A stretch of 64,000 nt of DNA from GCA-003244245 sp052390115 (GCA_052390115.1 JBQTHE010000011.1:62001-126000), one strand, 5' to 3'; counted from the stretch's first letter, positions 32,244 through 41,150 are shown. Notes: generated by a model not told the origin, from the letters alone. Made by a program: numbers and translations.

Positions 32244-32399
32244 CCGGTTGGTGGCTCTTCAAGTACCGCCAACCCGGTTGACGAGAACCTCAACCCGCCG
32301 CCAACCCCGCCTGCCGGGCATCGGCCCGGCAGGCGGGGGTGGCGGCGGGGAAGAGCAGCTCAGCTGAGGGTTGGCGGTACTTGAAGAGCCACCAACCGG
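32244..32399. repeat. Nested palindrome, 32-base perfect arms with an inner stem
   Basis: CCGGTTGGTGGCTCTTCAAG, continuing to 32275, is the exact complement of 32368-32399 (32 bases, no mismatch). Between them 32294-32319 and 32324-32349 form a second GC-rich stem with one mismatch. The whole 156 bases can fold into a two-level hairpin or cruciform. It ends 7 bases before the stop of the convergent yceI-type gene. Confidence 0.85.
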
Positions 32400-32406
32400 A
32401 GCGCGA

Positions 32407-32970
32407 TCAGGCGGTCTGCAGCACGGCCTGGATGTCCAGCGAGATCTGCACGGTGTCGCCGATCACCACGCCACCGCCATCCAGCGGCAGCTCGGTGTCG
32501 ATGCCGAAGTCCTTGCGATTGATCTTCGTGGTGGCCGAGAAGCCTACCCGGGTGCCGCCGTAGGGGTCGGGACCGAAACCGGTCACCTCAAGGGCGAGGG
32601 GAACCTGGCGAGTGATGCCGTGAAAGGTCAGCTCGCCGTCGACCACGATGCCGTCGCCGTCGCGGCGTACTCCGGTGGACCGGTAGGTCATGGTGGGGTA
32701 CTGCGCCGCGTGCAGGAAGTCGGCCGATCGGATGTGCTCATCGCGTTGGGCGTTACCAGTGTCGAAGCTGTTCACGTCGATGTCGGCGGTCACCGACGAG
32801 TCCAGCAGATCGGCGCCGGTCACTAGGCGACCGGAGACGCTGTTGAAGCGACCCCGCACCTTGCTGACCATCATGTGGCGGACGGAGAACGAGACGTCGG
32901 AGTGCGTGGCGTCGATGTCCCAGGTACCGGCGATGTACCCGGGGATCACGGTCGGCGTAACAGCGGTCAT
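32407..32970 (-). CDS. YceI family protein
   Basis: 187 residues. The lipocalin-like YceI fold binds polyprenoid or amide lipids in characterised members. Typical segments are GTWDIDATHSDVSFSVRHMM, DVNSFDTGNAQRDEHIRSAD and LTFHGITRQVPL, with the late segment INRKDFGI. There is no signal peptide, so it is the cytoplasmic form common in actinomycetes. The ATG is preceded by GGAGGG. It is transcribed away from dop. Confidence 0.9.
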   Translation of the reverse strand: MTAVTPTVIPGYIAGTWDIDATHSDVSFSVRHMMVSKVRGRFNSVSGRLVTGADLLDSSVTADIDVNSFDTGNAQRDEHIRSADFLHAAQYPTMTYRSTGVRRDGDGIVVDGELTFHGITRQVPLALEVTGFGPDPYGGTRVGFSATTKINRKDFGIDTELPLDGGGVVIGDTVQISLDIQAVLQTA

Positions 32971-33141
32971 GGGAACCCTCCGGGGTAGCGGTGTCCCGCG
33001 CGGTGCTGCGCGGCTACACCCCGGACAACAAGTTGAAAGTTAAAGAATTCCAGGATGTGACGCAACCCACTGGGGCGGCGCCATGGACCAGCCGACCGCC
33101 GATTCACTGACCGGAACCAAGCCGCCTGCGCCCCGCGCACG

Positions 33142-33147
33142 TACCCT
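33142..33147 (+). promoter_or_regulatory. Leaderless -10 box of dop
   Basis: TACCCT lies 6 bases before ATG 33154, with no ribosome-binding site. Confidence 0.5.
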
Positions 33148-33153
33148 TCGAGT

Positions 33154-34656
33154 ATGCGCCGGATCATGGGAATTGAGGTGGAGTACGGCATCTCGGTGCC
33201 CGGGGACTGCTCCGCCAACCCCGTCCTGACCTCGACCCAGGTCGTGCTGGCCTACGCCGCAGCAGCGGAAGTGCCGCGGGCCAAGCGGGCCCGATGGGAC
33301 TACGAGGTGGAGTCCCCGCTGCGCGACGCCCGCGGATTCGACCTCGGGGTCCCTGGAATGGCTCAGCCTGATCCAGAACTGGACGATCTCGGCGCCGCGA
33401 ACGTCATCCTCACCAACGGAGCCCGCCTGTACGTCGATCACGCACACCCGGAGTTCTCCGCCCCCGAGGTCACCAACCCGCGCGATGCGGTGATCTGGGA
33501 CAAGGCCGGCGAGCGGATCATGGAGGAAGCCGCGTTGCGCGCCCGCACGGTTCCCGACCAGCCCCCCTTCCAGCTGTACAAGAACAACGTCGACGGCAAG
33601 GGCGCCTCCTACGGCACCCACGAGAACTACCTGATGGCGCGCTCCACGCCGTTCACGCTGGTCATCGCCGGTTTGACCCCATTCTTCGTCTCCCGCCAGG
33701 TGGTCTGTGGATCCGGTCGAGTGGGCATCGGGCCGGCCGGGGAGCACGCGGGGTTCCAACTGTCTCAGCGGGCGGACTACATCGAGGTCGAGGTTGGGCT
33801 GGAGACCACGCTCAAACGCGGCATCATCAACACCCGGGACGAACCACACGCCGACGCCGACAAGTACCGGCGGCTACACGTCATCATCGGCGACGCCAAC
33901 CTTGCCGAGTACTCCACTTACCTCAAGGTCGGCACCACGGCGCTGGTGTTGGATCTGATCGAGGCCGGGGAACGCTTCGACGACCTGCGGCTGGTCGACG
34001 CGGTGCGGGCGGTGCACACGATCAGCCGCGATCCCTCCCTGCAGGCGACGGTCGAGGTATCCGGCGGTCGCCACCTCACTGCCCTGGACCTGCAATGGGC
34101 TTACCACGAGCGGGTCGCGCAGTTCTTCGCCCGCGAAGGCAGCCCGGATAGCACCGCCGACAACATCCTCAGCACCTGGGGCGAGGTGCTCGACGCGCTC
34201 GCACGGGACCCGATGGAGTGCGCCGACCGGTTGGACTGGCCGGCCAAGCTGCAGTTACTCGAAGGCTACCGGGCCCGGGACAGTCTGGGATGGGCTTCGC
34301 CCCGGCTGCACCTGGTGGATCTGCAGTACTCCGACGTTCGGCTGCACAAGGGTCTGTACAACCGCCTGGTGGCCCGCGGCTCGATGAAGCGGCTGGTCAC
34401 CGAGGAGGAGGTACGCGCCGCCATCACCCGGCCCCCGGAGGACACCCGCGCCTACTTCCGCGGTCGTTGTCTTGAGCGCTACGCAACGGAGGTGGCCGCG
34501 GCGTCCTGGGACTCGGTGATCTTCGACCTGGGCCGCGAGTCGCTGGTCCGCATCCCGACCCTGGAACCACTACGGGGCACCCGCGCGCATGTTGGGGCGC
34601 TGCTGGACACCTCGGCGACCGCCGCGGAGCTTGTGGAGGCGCTCACCCGAGGCTGA
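33154..34656 (+). CDS. dop: Pup deamidase/depupylase
   Basis: 500 residues, related to glutamine synthetase-type ligases. It deamidates the C-terminal Gln of Pup to Glu, making it ready for ligation, and also removes Pup from substrates. It starts MRRIMGIEVEYGISVPGDCS, with the metal-binding Glu pair in GIEVEYG. NGARLYVDHAHPEFSAPEVT and INTRDEPHADADKYRRLHVI are ATP/metal-site blocks shared with PafA. The long insert around residues 40-80 (Dop loop) distinguishes it from PafA. The encoded Pup ends in Gln, so this deamidation step is required here. Confidence 0.97.
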   Translation: MRRIMGIEVEYGISVPGDCSANPVLTSTQVVLAYAAAAEVPRAKRARWDYEVESPLRDARGFDLGVPGMAQPDPELDDLGAANVILTNGARLYVDHAHPEFSAPEVTNPRDAVIWDKAGERIMEEAALRARTVPDQPPFQLYKNNVDGKGASYGTHENYLMARSTPFTLVIAGLTPFFVSRQVVCGSGRVGIGPAGEHAGFQLSQRADYIEVEVGLETTLKRGIINTRDEPHADADKYRRLHVIIGDANLAEYSTYLKVGTTALVLDLIEAGERFDDLRLVDAVRAVHTISRDPSLQATVEVSGGRHLTALDLQWAYHERVAQFFAREGSPDSTADNILSTWGEVLDALARDPMECADRLDWPAKLQLLEGYRARDSLGWASPRLHLVDLQYSDVRLHKGLYNRLVARGSMKRLVTEEEVRAAITRPPEDTRAYFRGRCLERYATEVAAASWDSVIFDLGRESLVRIPTLEPLRGTRAHVGALLDTSATAAELVEALTRG

Positions 34657-34734
34657 TCACCCGACTGGTCTGGCAGCGATTGTCGGAGTTGCTGGGTACT
34701 GTTTGCTAGAGACAACTTTGGTCCGGGAGGCGAG

Positions 34735-34929
34735 ATGTCCCAGGAGAAGGTGCAGCGCCAAGGCGGCGGCGACGGAGACGACGAGACCGGCGATGGCGCG
34801 CCAGCCGGTCAGGAGCGTCGGGAGAAGCTCGGTGAGGACGTGGACGCGATCCTCGACGAGATCGACGACGTGCTGGAGGAGAACGCCGAGGACTTCGTCC
34901 GCGCCTATGTCCAGAAGGGTGGCCAGTAA
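34735..34929 (+). CDS. pup: Prokaryotic ubiquitin-like protein Pup
   Basis: 64 residues, largely disordered. The C-terminal helix region EDVDAILDEIDDVLEENAED binds the Mpa coiled coil, followed by FVRAYVQKGGQ. The terminal GGQ must be deamidated by Dop to GGE before PafA attaches it to lysines. Gly/Asp/Gln-rich N-terminal half as usual. ATG follows GGGAGG. dop, pup, prcB and prcA lie in one direction. Confidence 0.97.
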   Translation: MSQEKVQRQGGGDGDDETGDGAPAGQERREKLGEDVDAILDEIDDVLEENAEDFVRAYVQKGGQ

Positions 34930-35025
34930 CTGGTCGCCCCCATGGCAGGCGAACGCAGTGGCAAGAGCATCATGCTCGGGACAGCATGAGGTGCGGCAAC
35001 GGGAGCTAGGAGACGATCACAGCCG

Positions 35026-35886
35026 ATGGACCAGTCCTCGGTCGGACGCTACCCGGGCGCAGCGCTGCCGGCGTCGTACTTCATGGTGGGCAACTCGTCG
35101 TTCAGCGAGTTCCTCGCCGCCACGTCCCCCGACCTGTTGCCCGGACGCCGGGTGACCGGTGTGAACGGTGCCGCGGCACCGGTGGTGAGCCCGCACGGCA
35201 CCACCATCGTGGCGGCCACCTTCCGCGGCGGGGTACTCATCGCCGGGGATCGTCGCGCGACGGCCGGCAATCTCATCGCCCAGCGCGACATGGAGAAGGT
35301 GTTCGTCGTCGACGACTACTCCGCGGTGGGAATCGCCGGGACGGCCGGGGTCGCGGTGGAGCTGGTTCGGTTGTTCGCCGTCGAGTTGCAGCACTACGAG
35401 AAGATCGAGGGTGTACCGCTGACCCTGGACGGCAAGGCGAAAAGGCTGGCCGGCATGGTCCGGGGTAACCTCCCGGCCGCCATGCAGGGGCTCGCTGCGG
35501 TGCCGTTGTTCGTCGGCTACGACCCCGATGCGACCGACCCATACCGGGCCGGTCGCATCGTGTCCTACGACGTCGTCGGCGGCTACTACGACGAGACGGT
35601 CGGGTACCACTCGGTGGGCTCGGGTTCGCTGTTCGCCCGATCGTCGTTGAAGAAGCTGCATGACCCCATGATGGAGGCCGACGCTGCCGTCCGGGTTGCC
35701 ATGGAGGCGCTCTACGACGCCGCCGACGATGACAGCGCGACCGGCGGACCGGACACCGTTCGCAAGATCTACCCGGTGGTGGTCACGGTCACCGCAGCGG
35801 ACGGGGCGATCAGACTCCCCGACGAGCAGGCCGGTCAGGTCGCCGACATCGTGGTGGAGGCACGCAGACGAAAGCCTGGAGGCTGA
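35026..35886 (+). CDS. prcB: 20S proteasome beta subunit
   Basis: 286 residues. An N-terminal propeptide of about 58 residues is removed to expose the catalytic Thr59 in HGTTIVAATFRGGVLIAGD. The general base Lys and Asp lie downstream (GDRRAT, and EKVFVVDDYS). The subunit forms the two inner proteolytic rings. ATG is preceded by TAGGAGA. The gap of 96 bases from pup holds no further gene I can support. Confidence 0.97.
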   Translation: MDQSSVGRYPGAALPASYFMVGNSSFSEFLAATSPDLLPGRRVTGVNGAAAPVVSPHGTTIVAATFRGGVLIAGDRRATAGNLIAQRDMEKVFVVDDYSAVGIAGTAGVAVELVRLFAVELQHYEKIEGVPLTLDGKAKRLAGMVRGNLPAAMQGLAAVPLFVGYDPDATDPYRAGRIVSYDVVGGYYDETVGYHSVGSGSLFARSSLKKLHDPMMEADAAVRVAMEALYDAADDDSATGGPDTVRKIYPVVVTVTAADGAIRLPDEQAGQVADIVVEARRRKPGG

Positions 35887-35992
35887 CGCCGTTCCGATCG
35901 CCTGACCTGAATCCGCACCAACCGAAGACACTGCCCAACCGAAGACACTTGGGGTTCGCTGCCGAACCCGTCGCCACCCAGGAGCGCCCGCT

Positions 35993-36796
35993 GTGACGAT
36001 GCCGTTCTACGCCTCGGTCGAGCAGATCATGCGCGACCGCTCGGAGCTCGCCCGCAAGGGCATCGCCCGGGGCCGCGGTGTGGCGGTGCTCAGCTACTCA
36101 CGCGGGGTGCTGTTCGTCGCCGAGAACCTGTCCACCGCACTGCACAAGATCTCGGAGATCTACGACCGGATCGGGTTCGCCGCCGTCGGCCGTTACAACG
36201 AGTACGAGAACCTCCGCCAAGCCGGGATCCGGCACGCCGATGTCCGCGGCTATTCTTACGATCGGCGCGATGTGACCGGGCGGGCGCTGGCCAACGCCTA
36301 CGCTCAGACCCTCGGAACGATCTTCTCGGAGCAGCACAAGCCGTTCGAGGTGGAGCTGTGCGTTGCCGAGGTGGGCGCCGACCAGGCCTCCGATCAGCTC
36401 TACCACCTGACTTACGACGGCTCGATCGTTGACGCGCCAGACTTCGTCGTGATGGGCGGCCAAGCAGAGGTCATCTCCACGGCGCTCAAGGAATCCTTCC
36501 GCCAGGACATGGACACCGCGGAAGCCGTCGCCGCTGCGGTGGCCGCGCTGAGCTCAGCATCCACCAGCGTCAACGGAGCCGGCAAGCGCACCCTGGGAGT
36601 CGGCCAGCTCGAGGTTGCGGTGTTGGACCGGGCCCGGCCACACCGCGCCTTCCGGCGGATCACCGGGGCTGCGCTGACCGCACTGCTGCCCGGTACTGAA
36701 ACCCCGACCGCCGACCCAGATGGGGACTCGACGCTGCCAGACCAGGACGCCGACGGCGCCAACGGCGAGACGGCCGGTCCGAGCAGCGCCGGCTGA
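35993..36796 (+). CDS. prcA: 20S proteasome alpha subunit
   Basis: 267 residues. It forms the outer gating rings of the proteasome. The N-terminal gate segment is MTMPFYASVEQIMRDRSELA, followed by RKGIARGRGVAVLSYSRGVL. The Mpa C-terminal Tyr docks between alpha subunits. The C-terminal 45 residues are acidic and disordered (TADPDGDSTLPDQDADGANG), longer than the core fold needs. GTG 35993 is followed two codons later by an in-frame ATG that could also serve. CAGGAGC is the ribosome-binding site. Confidence 0.96.
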   Translation: MTMPFYASVEQIMRDRSELARKGIARGRGVAVLSYSRGVLFVAENLSTALHKISEIYDRIGFAAVGRYNEYENLRQAGIRHADVRGYSYDRRDVTGRALANAYAQTLGTIFSEQHKPFEVELCVAEVGADQASDQLYHLTYDGSIVDAPDFVVMGGQAEVISTALKESFRQDMDTAEAVAAAVAALSSASTSVNGAGKRTLGVGQLEVAVLDRARPHRAFRRITGAALTALLPGTETPTADPDGDSTLPDQDADGANGETAGPSSAG

Positions 36797-36810
36797 TCTC
36801 GATCAGCAGC

Positions 36811-37434
36811 TCAGCACACTCCTGCCAGACGTACATGCGGCTTCGCTCCGGCGCGCTGGACAACTCGCCGCCGCTTCGCCGACCCGCACGGCCACCACCG
36901 CCGGGTGGCCAACGCGATGCCGCTTCCCAGCAGCATCCCGACGACCACGTCGGAGGGATAGTGCACGCCGGTGTGCAACCGCGAGTAGGCCACCGCCGCC
37001 GCGACCGGGGCCACAGCTAGCCCTATGGCGGGGCATTCCAGCGTCACCGCAGTAGTGAACGCCGCTGCTGACGCCGCGTGGCCGGAGGGAAACGACGACG
37101 AATTGGGGCGCTCGTCCCGGTCCAGCCGGCGCCCCACGAGGACGTCCTCCCAGGCCGGCCGGCGACGCGGCAGCAGCGGTTTGGCCATCGCATTGATGGT
37201 GAGGCTGGCCCCACCGATCGCCGCCACGCCGCGCAGCGCGGCGCGCCGGGTCGCCCCCTTACGGCTGAACAGCGCCGCCGCTACGGCGAACCACAGCCAG
37301 CTGTGGTTCGCCGTCCTGGTGAGCCGCTTCAGGCCTTCGTCGGCAGCTGAGGGGGGGATCGCCGCGCTGCGGCGCACCAGCTCGCGGTCGACCAGGTTGA
37401 TCTCCTGCGCCGCGCGGCGTAACCATTCCAGCAC
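36811..37434 (-). CDS. PAP2 family phosphatase
   Basis: 207 residues with several membrane helices. The acid-phosphatase signature is present: KPLLPRRRP, PSGHAASAAAF and SRLHTGVHYPSDVVVG, with the catalytic His pair and Arg. It probably dephosphorylates a lipid diphosphate or phosphatidate, with the site facing outside. It lies on the opposite strand between prcA and pafA, interrupting the proteasome gene run. GTG 37434 has TAGGCT exactly 6 bases upstream. The C-terminus is basic (SAKRRRVVQRAGAK). Confidence 0.88.
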   Translation of the reverse strand: MLEWLRRAAQEINLVDRELVRRSAAIPPSAADEGLKRLTRTANHSWLWFAVAAALFSRKGATRRAALRGVAAIGGASLTINAMAKPLLPRRRPAWEDVLVGRRLDRDERPNSSSFPSGHAASAAAFTTAVTLECPAIGLAVAPVAAAVAYSRLHTGVHYPSDVVVGMLLGSGIALATRRWWPCGSAKRRRVVQRAGAKPHVRLAGVC

Positions 37435-37440
37435 CCATGC

Positions 37441-37446
37441 AGCCTA
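37441..37446 (-). promoter_or_regulatory. Leaderless -10 box of the PAP2 gene
   Basis: On the minus strand TAGGCT lies 6 bases before GTG 37434. Confidence 0.5.
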
Positions 37447-37488
37447 AGTGAGCCCGTACGGACGGCCTGCAGAACGGCTCCGGCAGCC

Positions 37489-37494
37489 TAGGCT
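37489..37494 (+). promoter_or_regulatory. Leaderless -10 box of pafA
   Basis: TAGGCT ends 7 bases before ATG 37502. It is only 42 bases from the divergent PAP2 -10 box. Confidence 0.5.
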
Positions 37495-37501
37495 GAAAGG
37501 C

Positions 37502-38860
37502 ATGCAGCGGCGGATCTTCGGCATAGAGACTGAGTTCGGGGTCACCTGCACCTTCCACGGCCAGCGCCGACTGTCGCCGGACGAGGTCGCCCGCTACCTG
37601 TTTCGCCGGGTGGTGTCTTGGGGTCGCTCGTCGAACGTATTCCTGCGCAACGGGTCACGCCTGTACCTCGACGTGGGCTCGCACCCGGAGTACGCGACGG
37701 CGGAGTGCGACGACCTAGCCCAGCTGGTGACCCACGACAAGGCCGGCGAGCGGATCCTCGAGGACCTCCTGGTAGATGCCGAGCGCCGGCTGGCCGATGA
37801 GGGTATCGGCGGGGACATCTTCCTGTTCAAGAACAACACCGACTCCGCAGGCAACTCCTACGGCTGCCACGAGAACTACCTGGTGGCTCGTGCGGGTGAA
37901 TTCTCGCGGATCGCCGACGTGCTGCTGCCGTTCCTGGTCACCCGGCAACTGGTCTGCGGCGCGGGCAAGGTGCTGCAGACACCGCGCGGTGCGGTGTACT
38001 GCCTGTCGCAGCGGGCTGAGCACATCTGGGAGGGGGTCTCCTCGGCGACCACCCGGTCCCGCCCGATCATCAACACCCGGGATGAGCCGCACGCCGACGC
38101 CGAGCGGTACCGCCGCCTGCATGTGATCGTCGGTGACTCGAACATGTCCGAGGTGACCACCTTGCTCAAGGTGGGCACCGCGAACCTGGTGTTGGAGATG
38201 GTGGAGGAGGGCATCGCGTTCCGCGACTTCACCCTGGACAACCCGATCCGGGCGATCCGCGAGATCAGTCATGACCTCACCGGCCAGCGTGGGGTGCGGC
38301 TGGCGGGCGGCCGCGAGGCTTCCGCGCTGGACATCCAGCGGGAGTACTACACGCGCGCCACGGAGCACGTGGCCCGCCGCGGGTCCGACCCGCTGACCGA
38401 CCGGGTGATGGAGCTGTGGGACCGCACTCTGCGCGCCGTCGAGCAGCAGGATCTCAGCCTGATCGACCGCGAGATCGACTGGGCGATCAAGCACCGGCTG
38501 GTGGAGCGGTACCGCTCCAAGCACCGGATGGACCTGTCCAACCCACGGGTCGCCCAGTTGGACCTCGCCTACCACGACATCCGCCGTGGTCGGGGGCTGT
38601 TCGACCTGTTGCAGCGCAAGGCGCTGGTCGATCGGGTGACCGATGACGGCGAGATCGAGGCGGCCAAGGACACCCCACCGGCCACCACCCGGGCGAAGCT
38701 GCGGGGGGACTTCATCGCCGCTGCCCAAGCCGCAGGCCGCGACTTCACCGTCGACTGGGTGCACCTCAAGCTCAACGACCAGGCCCAGCGCACCGTCCTG
38801 TGCAAGGACCCGTTCCGCGCCGTCGACGAGCGGGTGGAGAGGCTCATAGCTTCGCTATGA
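37502..38860 (+). CDS. pafA: Pup ligase
   Basis: 452 residues. It joins the C-terminal Glu of deamidated Pup to lysines of target proteins, using ATP. Glutamine-synthetase-like fold: MQRRIFGIETEFGVTC with the metal Glu residues, LYLDVGSHPEYATAECDD, KNNTDSAGNSYGCHENYL and INTRDEPHADAERYRRLHVI. The C-terminal domain ends VDERVERLIASL. An upstream in-frame start at 37448 would overlap the PAP2 promoter, so ATG 37502 is preferred, matching the family N-terminus. The stop codon lies within a palindromic element. Confidence 0.97.
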   Translation: MQRRIFGIETEFGVTCTFHGQRRLSPDEVARYLFRRVVSWGRSSNVFLRNGSRLYLDVGSHPEYATAECDDLAQLVTHDKAGERILEDLLVDAERRLADEGIGGDIFLFKNNTDSAGNSYGCHENYLVARAGEFSRIADVLLPFLVTRQLVCGAGKVLQTPRGAVYCLSQRAEHIWEGVSSATTRSRPIINTRDEPHADAERYRRLHVIVGDSNMSEVTTLLKVGTANLVLEMVEEGIAFRDFTLDNPIRAIREISHDLTGQRGVRLAGGREASALDIQREYYTRATEHVARRGSDPLTDRVMELWDRTLRAVEQQDLSLIDREIDWAIKHRLVERYRSKHRMDLSNPRVAQLDLAYHDIRRGRGLFDLLQRKALVDRVTDDGEIEAAKDTPPATTRAKLRGDFIAAAQAAGRDFTVDWVHLKLNDQAQRTVLCKDPFRAVDERVERLIASL

Positions 38861-38909
38861 GCCCCGTGAGTGGCGATGCAGGTCATAGCTCGCATCACCA
38901 CTCACGGGG
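38842..38909. repeat. Palindromic repeat, family B, copy 1
   Basis: Two adjoining stems. GCTCATAGC-TTC-GCTATGAGC (38842-38862) includes the pafA stop codon. CCCCGTGAGTGGCGATGC (38862-38879) pairs with 38892-38909 with one mismatch. The second shares CCCGTGAGTGGCGATG with the copy at 42391. It separates pafA from pafB and may terminate pafA. Confidence 0.85.
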
Positions 38910-38916
38910 GCAGCCG

Positions 38917-38922
38917 TAGGCT
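38917..38922 (+). promoter_or_regulatory. Leaderless -10 box of pafB
   Basis: TAGGCT lies 6 bases before GTG 38929, so pafB-pafC can be transcribed independently of pafA. Confidence 0.5.
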
Positions 38923-38928
38923 GCCCCC

Positions 38929-39900
38929 GTGTCCTCCGCCCGCGCTGAGCGCTTGGTCAACCTGGTGCTCTGCTTGCTGTCCAGCCGGCCGTACCTGCCC
39001 GCCGAACAGATCCGGCGGATCGTGCCCGGCTACGCCGAGACCCCTACCGACGAGGCGTTCTTCCGGATGTTCGAGCGGGACAAGGCGGAGCTGCGCGAGC
39101 TGGGCGTCCCCCTGGAGACCGGCCGAACCCCAGGGTTCGACGGGGAGGGCTACCGCATCGCGCGCCGGGACTACGAGCTGCCCGACATCGACCTCGAACC
39201 CGACGAGGCCGCCGCAGTCGCACTGGCCGCGCGGCTGTGGGATTCCCCGCAGCTGGCTGGGGCCGCACACGGTGCGGTGCTCAAGCTGCGCGCCGCCGGG
39301 GTGGAAGTGGACACGGAGCTGCCGGTGGCCGTCGAACCGCGGGTACGAGCCGCCGAGCCGGCGCTGACCCCCCTGATCTCGGCGGTCCAGGCCGGGCAGG
39401 CCGTGACGTTCCAGCACCGCAAGCACCCCGCCGCCGAGCCCGCGCCGCGCTCCCTCGAGCCGTGGGGAGTGGTGTCCTGGCGGGGCCGCTGGTACGTGGT
39501 GGGACACGACCGGGACCGGGCGGCGACCCGCTGTTTCCGGGTCTCCAGGATTGCCGGCGCGGTGCGTACCGTCGGCGCTTCGGGGGCCGTGCGGCGCCCC
39601 GAAGGGCTGGACCTGCTGAAGATCGTGGCAGGTTCCGCGGAACCGCCGCCGGTGGCACACACCGCCCGGCTGTGGCTGGCTGCAGGCCGCGCACACGGCC
39701 TGCGCAGGCACGCGACAGTGCTGGGCGACATGACCGTGGACGGGGTGCGCGGCGATCTCGTTGCGGTGCAGCTGCCGGGCCACGACGTCGCCGCGCGATG
39801 GATCGCCGGGCATGGGCCCGACGCCGTGGTCGTCGAGCCCGCAAAACTGGCCGACGCGGTGCGAGCCCGGCTGCTCGCGGCTGCCGGGAGCGCGGGCTGA
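38929..39900 (+). CDS. pafB: WYL-domain transcriptional regulator PafB
   Basis: 323 residues. With PafC it activates the RecA-independent DNA-damage response in mycobacteria. The N-terminal winged helix (RAERLVNLVLCLLSSRPYLP) is followed by a WYL domain. SLEPWGVVSWRGRWYVVGHD is the WYL core, and RCFRVSRIAGAV the nucleic-acid-binding Arg pair. Despite its name it is not needed for pupylation itself. Its stop overlaps the pafC start by 1 base. Confidence 0.93.
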   Translation: MSSARAERLVNLVLCLLSSRPYLPAEQIRRIVPGYAETPTDEAFFRMFERDKAELRELGVPLETGRTPGFDGEGYRIARRDYELPDIDLEPDEAAAVALAARLWDSPQLAGAAHGAVLKLRAAGVEVDTELPVAVEPRVRAAEPALTPLISAVQAGQAVTFQHRKHPAAEPAPRSLEPWGVVSWRGRWYVVGHDRDRAATRCFRVSRIAGAVRTVGASGAVRRPEGLDLLKIVAGSAEPPPVAHTARLWLAAGRAHGLRRHATVLGDMTVDGVRGDLVAVQLPGHDVAARWIAGHGPDAVVVEPAKLADAVRARLLAAAGSAG

Positions 39901-40856
39901 TGGCCGCCGGAGTAGCCGAGCGGTTGCCCCGGCTGCTGGCTCTGGTGCCTTACCTGCTGGCTCGGCCCGGCGTGCCGATCGAGGAGGTGGCCGCCGATTT
40001 CGACGTCACGGTCCGGCAGCTGCGCCGCGACCTGGAGCTGCTGTGGATGTGTGGGCTGCCCGGCTACGGACCCGGTGACCTCATCGATCTGTCGTTTGAG
40101 GGCGACACCGTGACCGTTACCTTCGACGCCGGGATGCGCCGGCCGCTGCGGCTGTCCGGTGCGGAGGCGACCGCGTTGGTGGTGGCGCTGCGAGCGCTGG
40201 CCGAGACCCCCGGCGTGGTCGACGCCGGTGCGGTGCGCCGGGCGCTGGCCAAAATCGAGGCGGCTGCCGGCCAGGCCGATGGCGTGGTAGTCGGGTTGGC
40301 TACCAGGGAAGAGGCCGCGCTGGCTGCGGTGCGCGATGCGCTGGACCACCGCCGCGCGCTGCGAATCCGCTACTACACGGCCTCCCGCGACGCGGTGGGG
40401 GAGCGCACCGTGGACCCGATGCGGCTGCTTCTGGTCGAAGGCCGCAGCTACCTGGAGGCCTGGTGCCGCAGCGCCGAGGGCGTGCGGCTGTTCCGGTTGG
40501 ACCGCATCGAGCACGTCGCGACGCTGGACGAGCCGGCCGTGCCGCCACCGCACGCCCGCCCCACTGACGTGTCGGCCGGGCTGTTCCGCGCCCAACCCGA
40601 CCAGCAGGTCGCCGTGCTCACCCTGGCTCCGGACGCCCGCTGGGTCGCCGAGTACTACCCGATAGAGGAGCTGACCGAGAGCCAAGGGGGAGCCGCGACC
40701 GTGCGAATGCGCTATGGCGATACCGGCTGGATGGTGCGTCTGGTGCTGGGGCTGGGCGCCGATGTGACGGTCCGGGAACCCGCGGAGCTGGCTGCGGCGG
40801 TAGCGCAGCGGGCCCGCGCGGCGCTGCACAGATCCAGTCATCTGCCGCCCGGTTAG
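39900..40856 (+). CDS. pafC: WYL-domain transcriptional regulator PafC
   Basis: 318 residues from ATG 39900, using the last base of the pafB stop. The N-terminal winged helix (ERLPRLLALVPYLLARPGVP, VRQLRRDLELLWMCGLPGYG) binds DNA. The WYL region is RLLLVEGRSYLEAWCRSAEG with FRLDRIEHV. It acts as a heterodimer with PafB in mycobacteria, and the overlap ensures equal synthesis. It is followed by a small membrane-protein gene and tatAC. Confidence 0.93.
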   Translation: MAAGVAERLPRLLALVPYLLARPGVPIEEVAADFDVTVRQLRRDLELLWMCGLPGYGPGDLIDLSFEGDTVTVTFDAGMRRPLRLSGAEATALVVALRALAETPGVVDAGAVRRALAKIEAAAGQADGVVVGLATREEAALAAVRDALDHRRALRIRYYTASRDAVGERTVDPMRLLLVEGRSYLEAWCRSAEGVRLFRLDRIEHVATLDEPAVPPPHARPTDVSAGLFRAQPDQQVAVLTLAPDARWVAEYYPIEELTESQGGAATVRMRYGDTGWMVRLVLGLGADVTVREPAELAAAVAQRARAALHRSSHLPPG

Positions 40857-40862
40857 CTGGGC

Positions 40863-40868
40863 TAACGT
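40863..40868 (+). promoter_or_regulatory. Leaderless -10 box of the small membrane-protein gene
   Basis: TAACGT ends 8 bases before GTG 40877, immediately after the pafC stop. Confidence 0.45.
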
Positions 40869-40876
40869 TTATCCCC

Positions 40877-41113
40877 GTGTCCTATCTGATCAGCGCGCTG
40901 GCCGCCGCCGCTGGCGCCGTCGTGCTCATCGCGCTGCTGATGCGGCTGGCTGGTCCCGCCCGGGGGCTAGCGCGGACCGCCCGCGCCAGCCAAGCCAGAC
41001 TCGCTGACCGCAGCGGCCTGCTGGCCGCCCGGATCGCAGCCCTGCGGGTGGAGATTGCCCGGCGACGCCGTCCCCGCGACGCGGAGGCACCCAGCGGACC
41101 CCCGGCCGCGTAG
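40877..41113 (+). CDS. Small membrane protein between pafC and tatA
   Basis: 78 residues. One hydrophobic helix (LISALAAAAGAVVLIALLMR) is followed by a strongly basic amphipathic stretch (RLADRSGLLAARIAALRVEI, then ARRRRPRD). It is expected to be anchored with the basic tail in the cytoplasm. I do not recognise a named family. Its position between pafC and tatA and its own -10 box suggest a real gene. Confidence 0.7.
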   Translation: MSYLISALAAAAGAVVLIALLMRLAGPARGLARTARASQARLADRSGLLAARIAALRVEIARRRRPRDAEAPSGPPAA

Positions 41114-41150
41114 CATCGAGCTCGCACAAGAAACGAGAGAGGAAGCCACG

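Noticed and set aside
34930..35025. Small open frame between pup and prcB (MAGERSGKSIMLGTA)
   Set aside because: Only 15 codons, with no ribosome-binding site; spacing is typical untranslated DNA.
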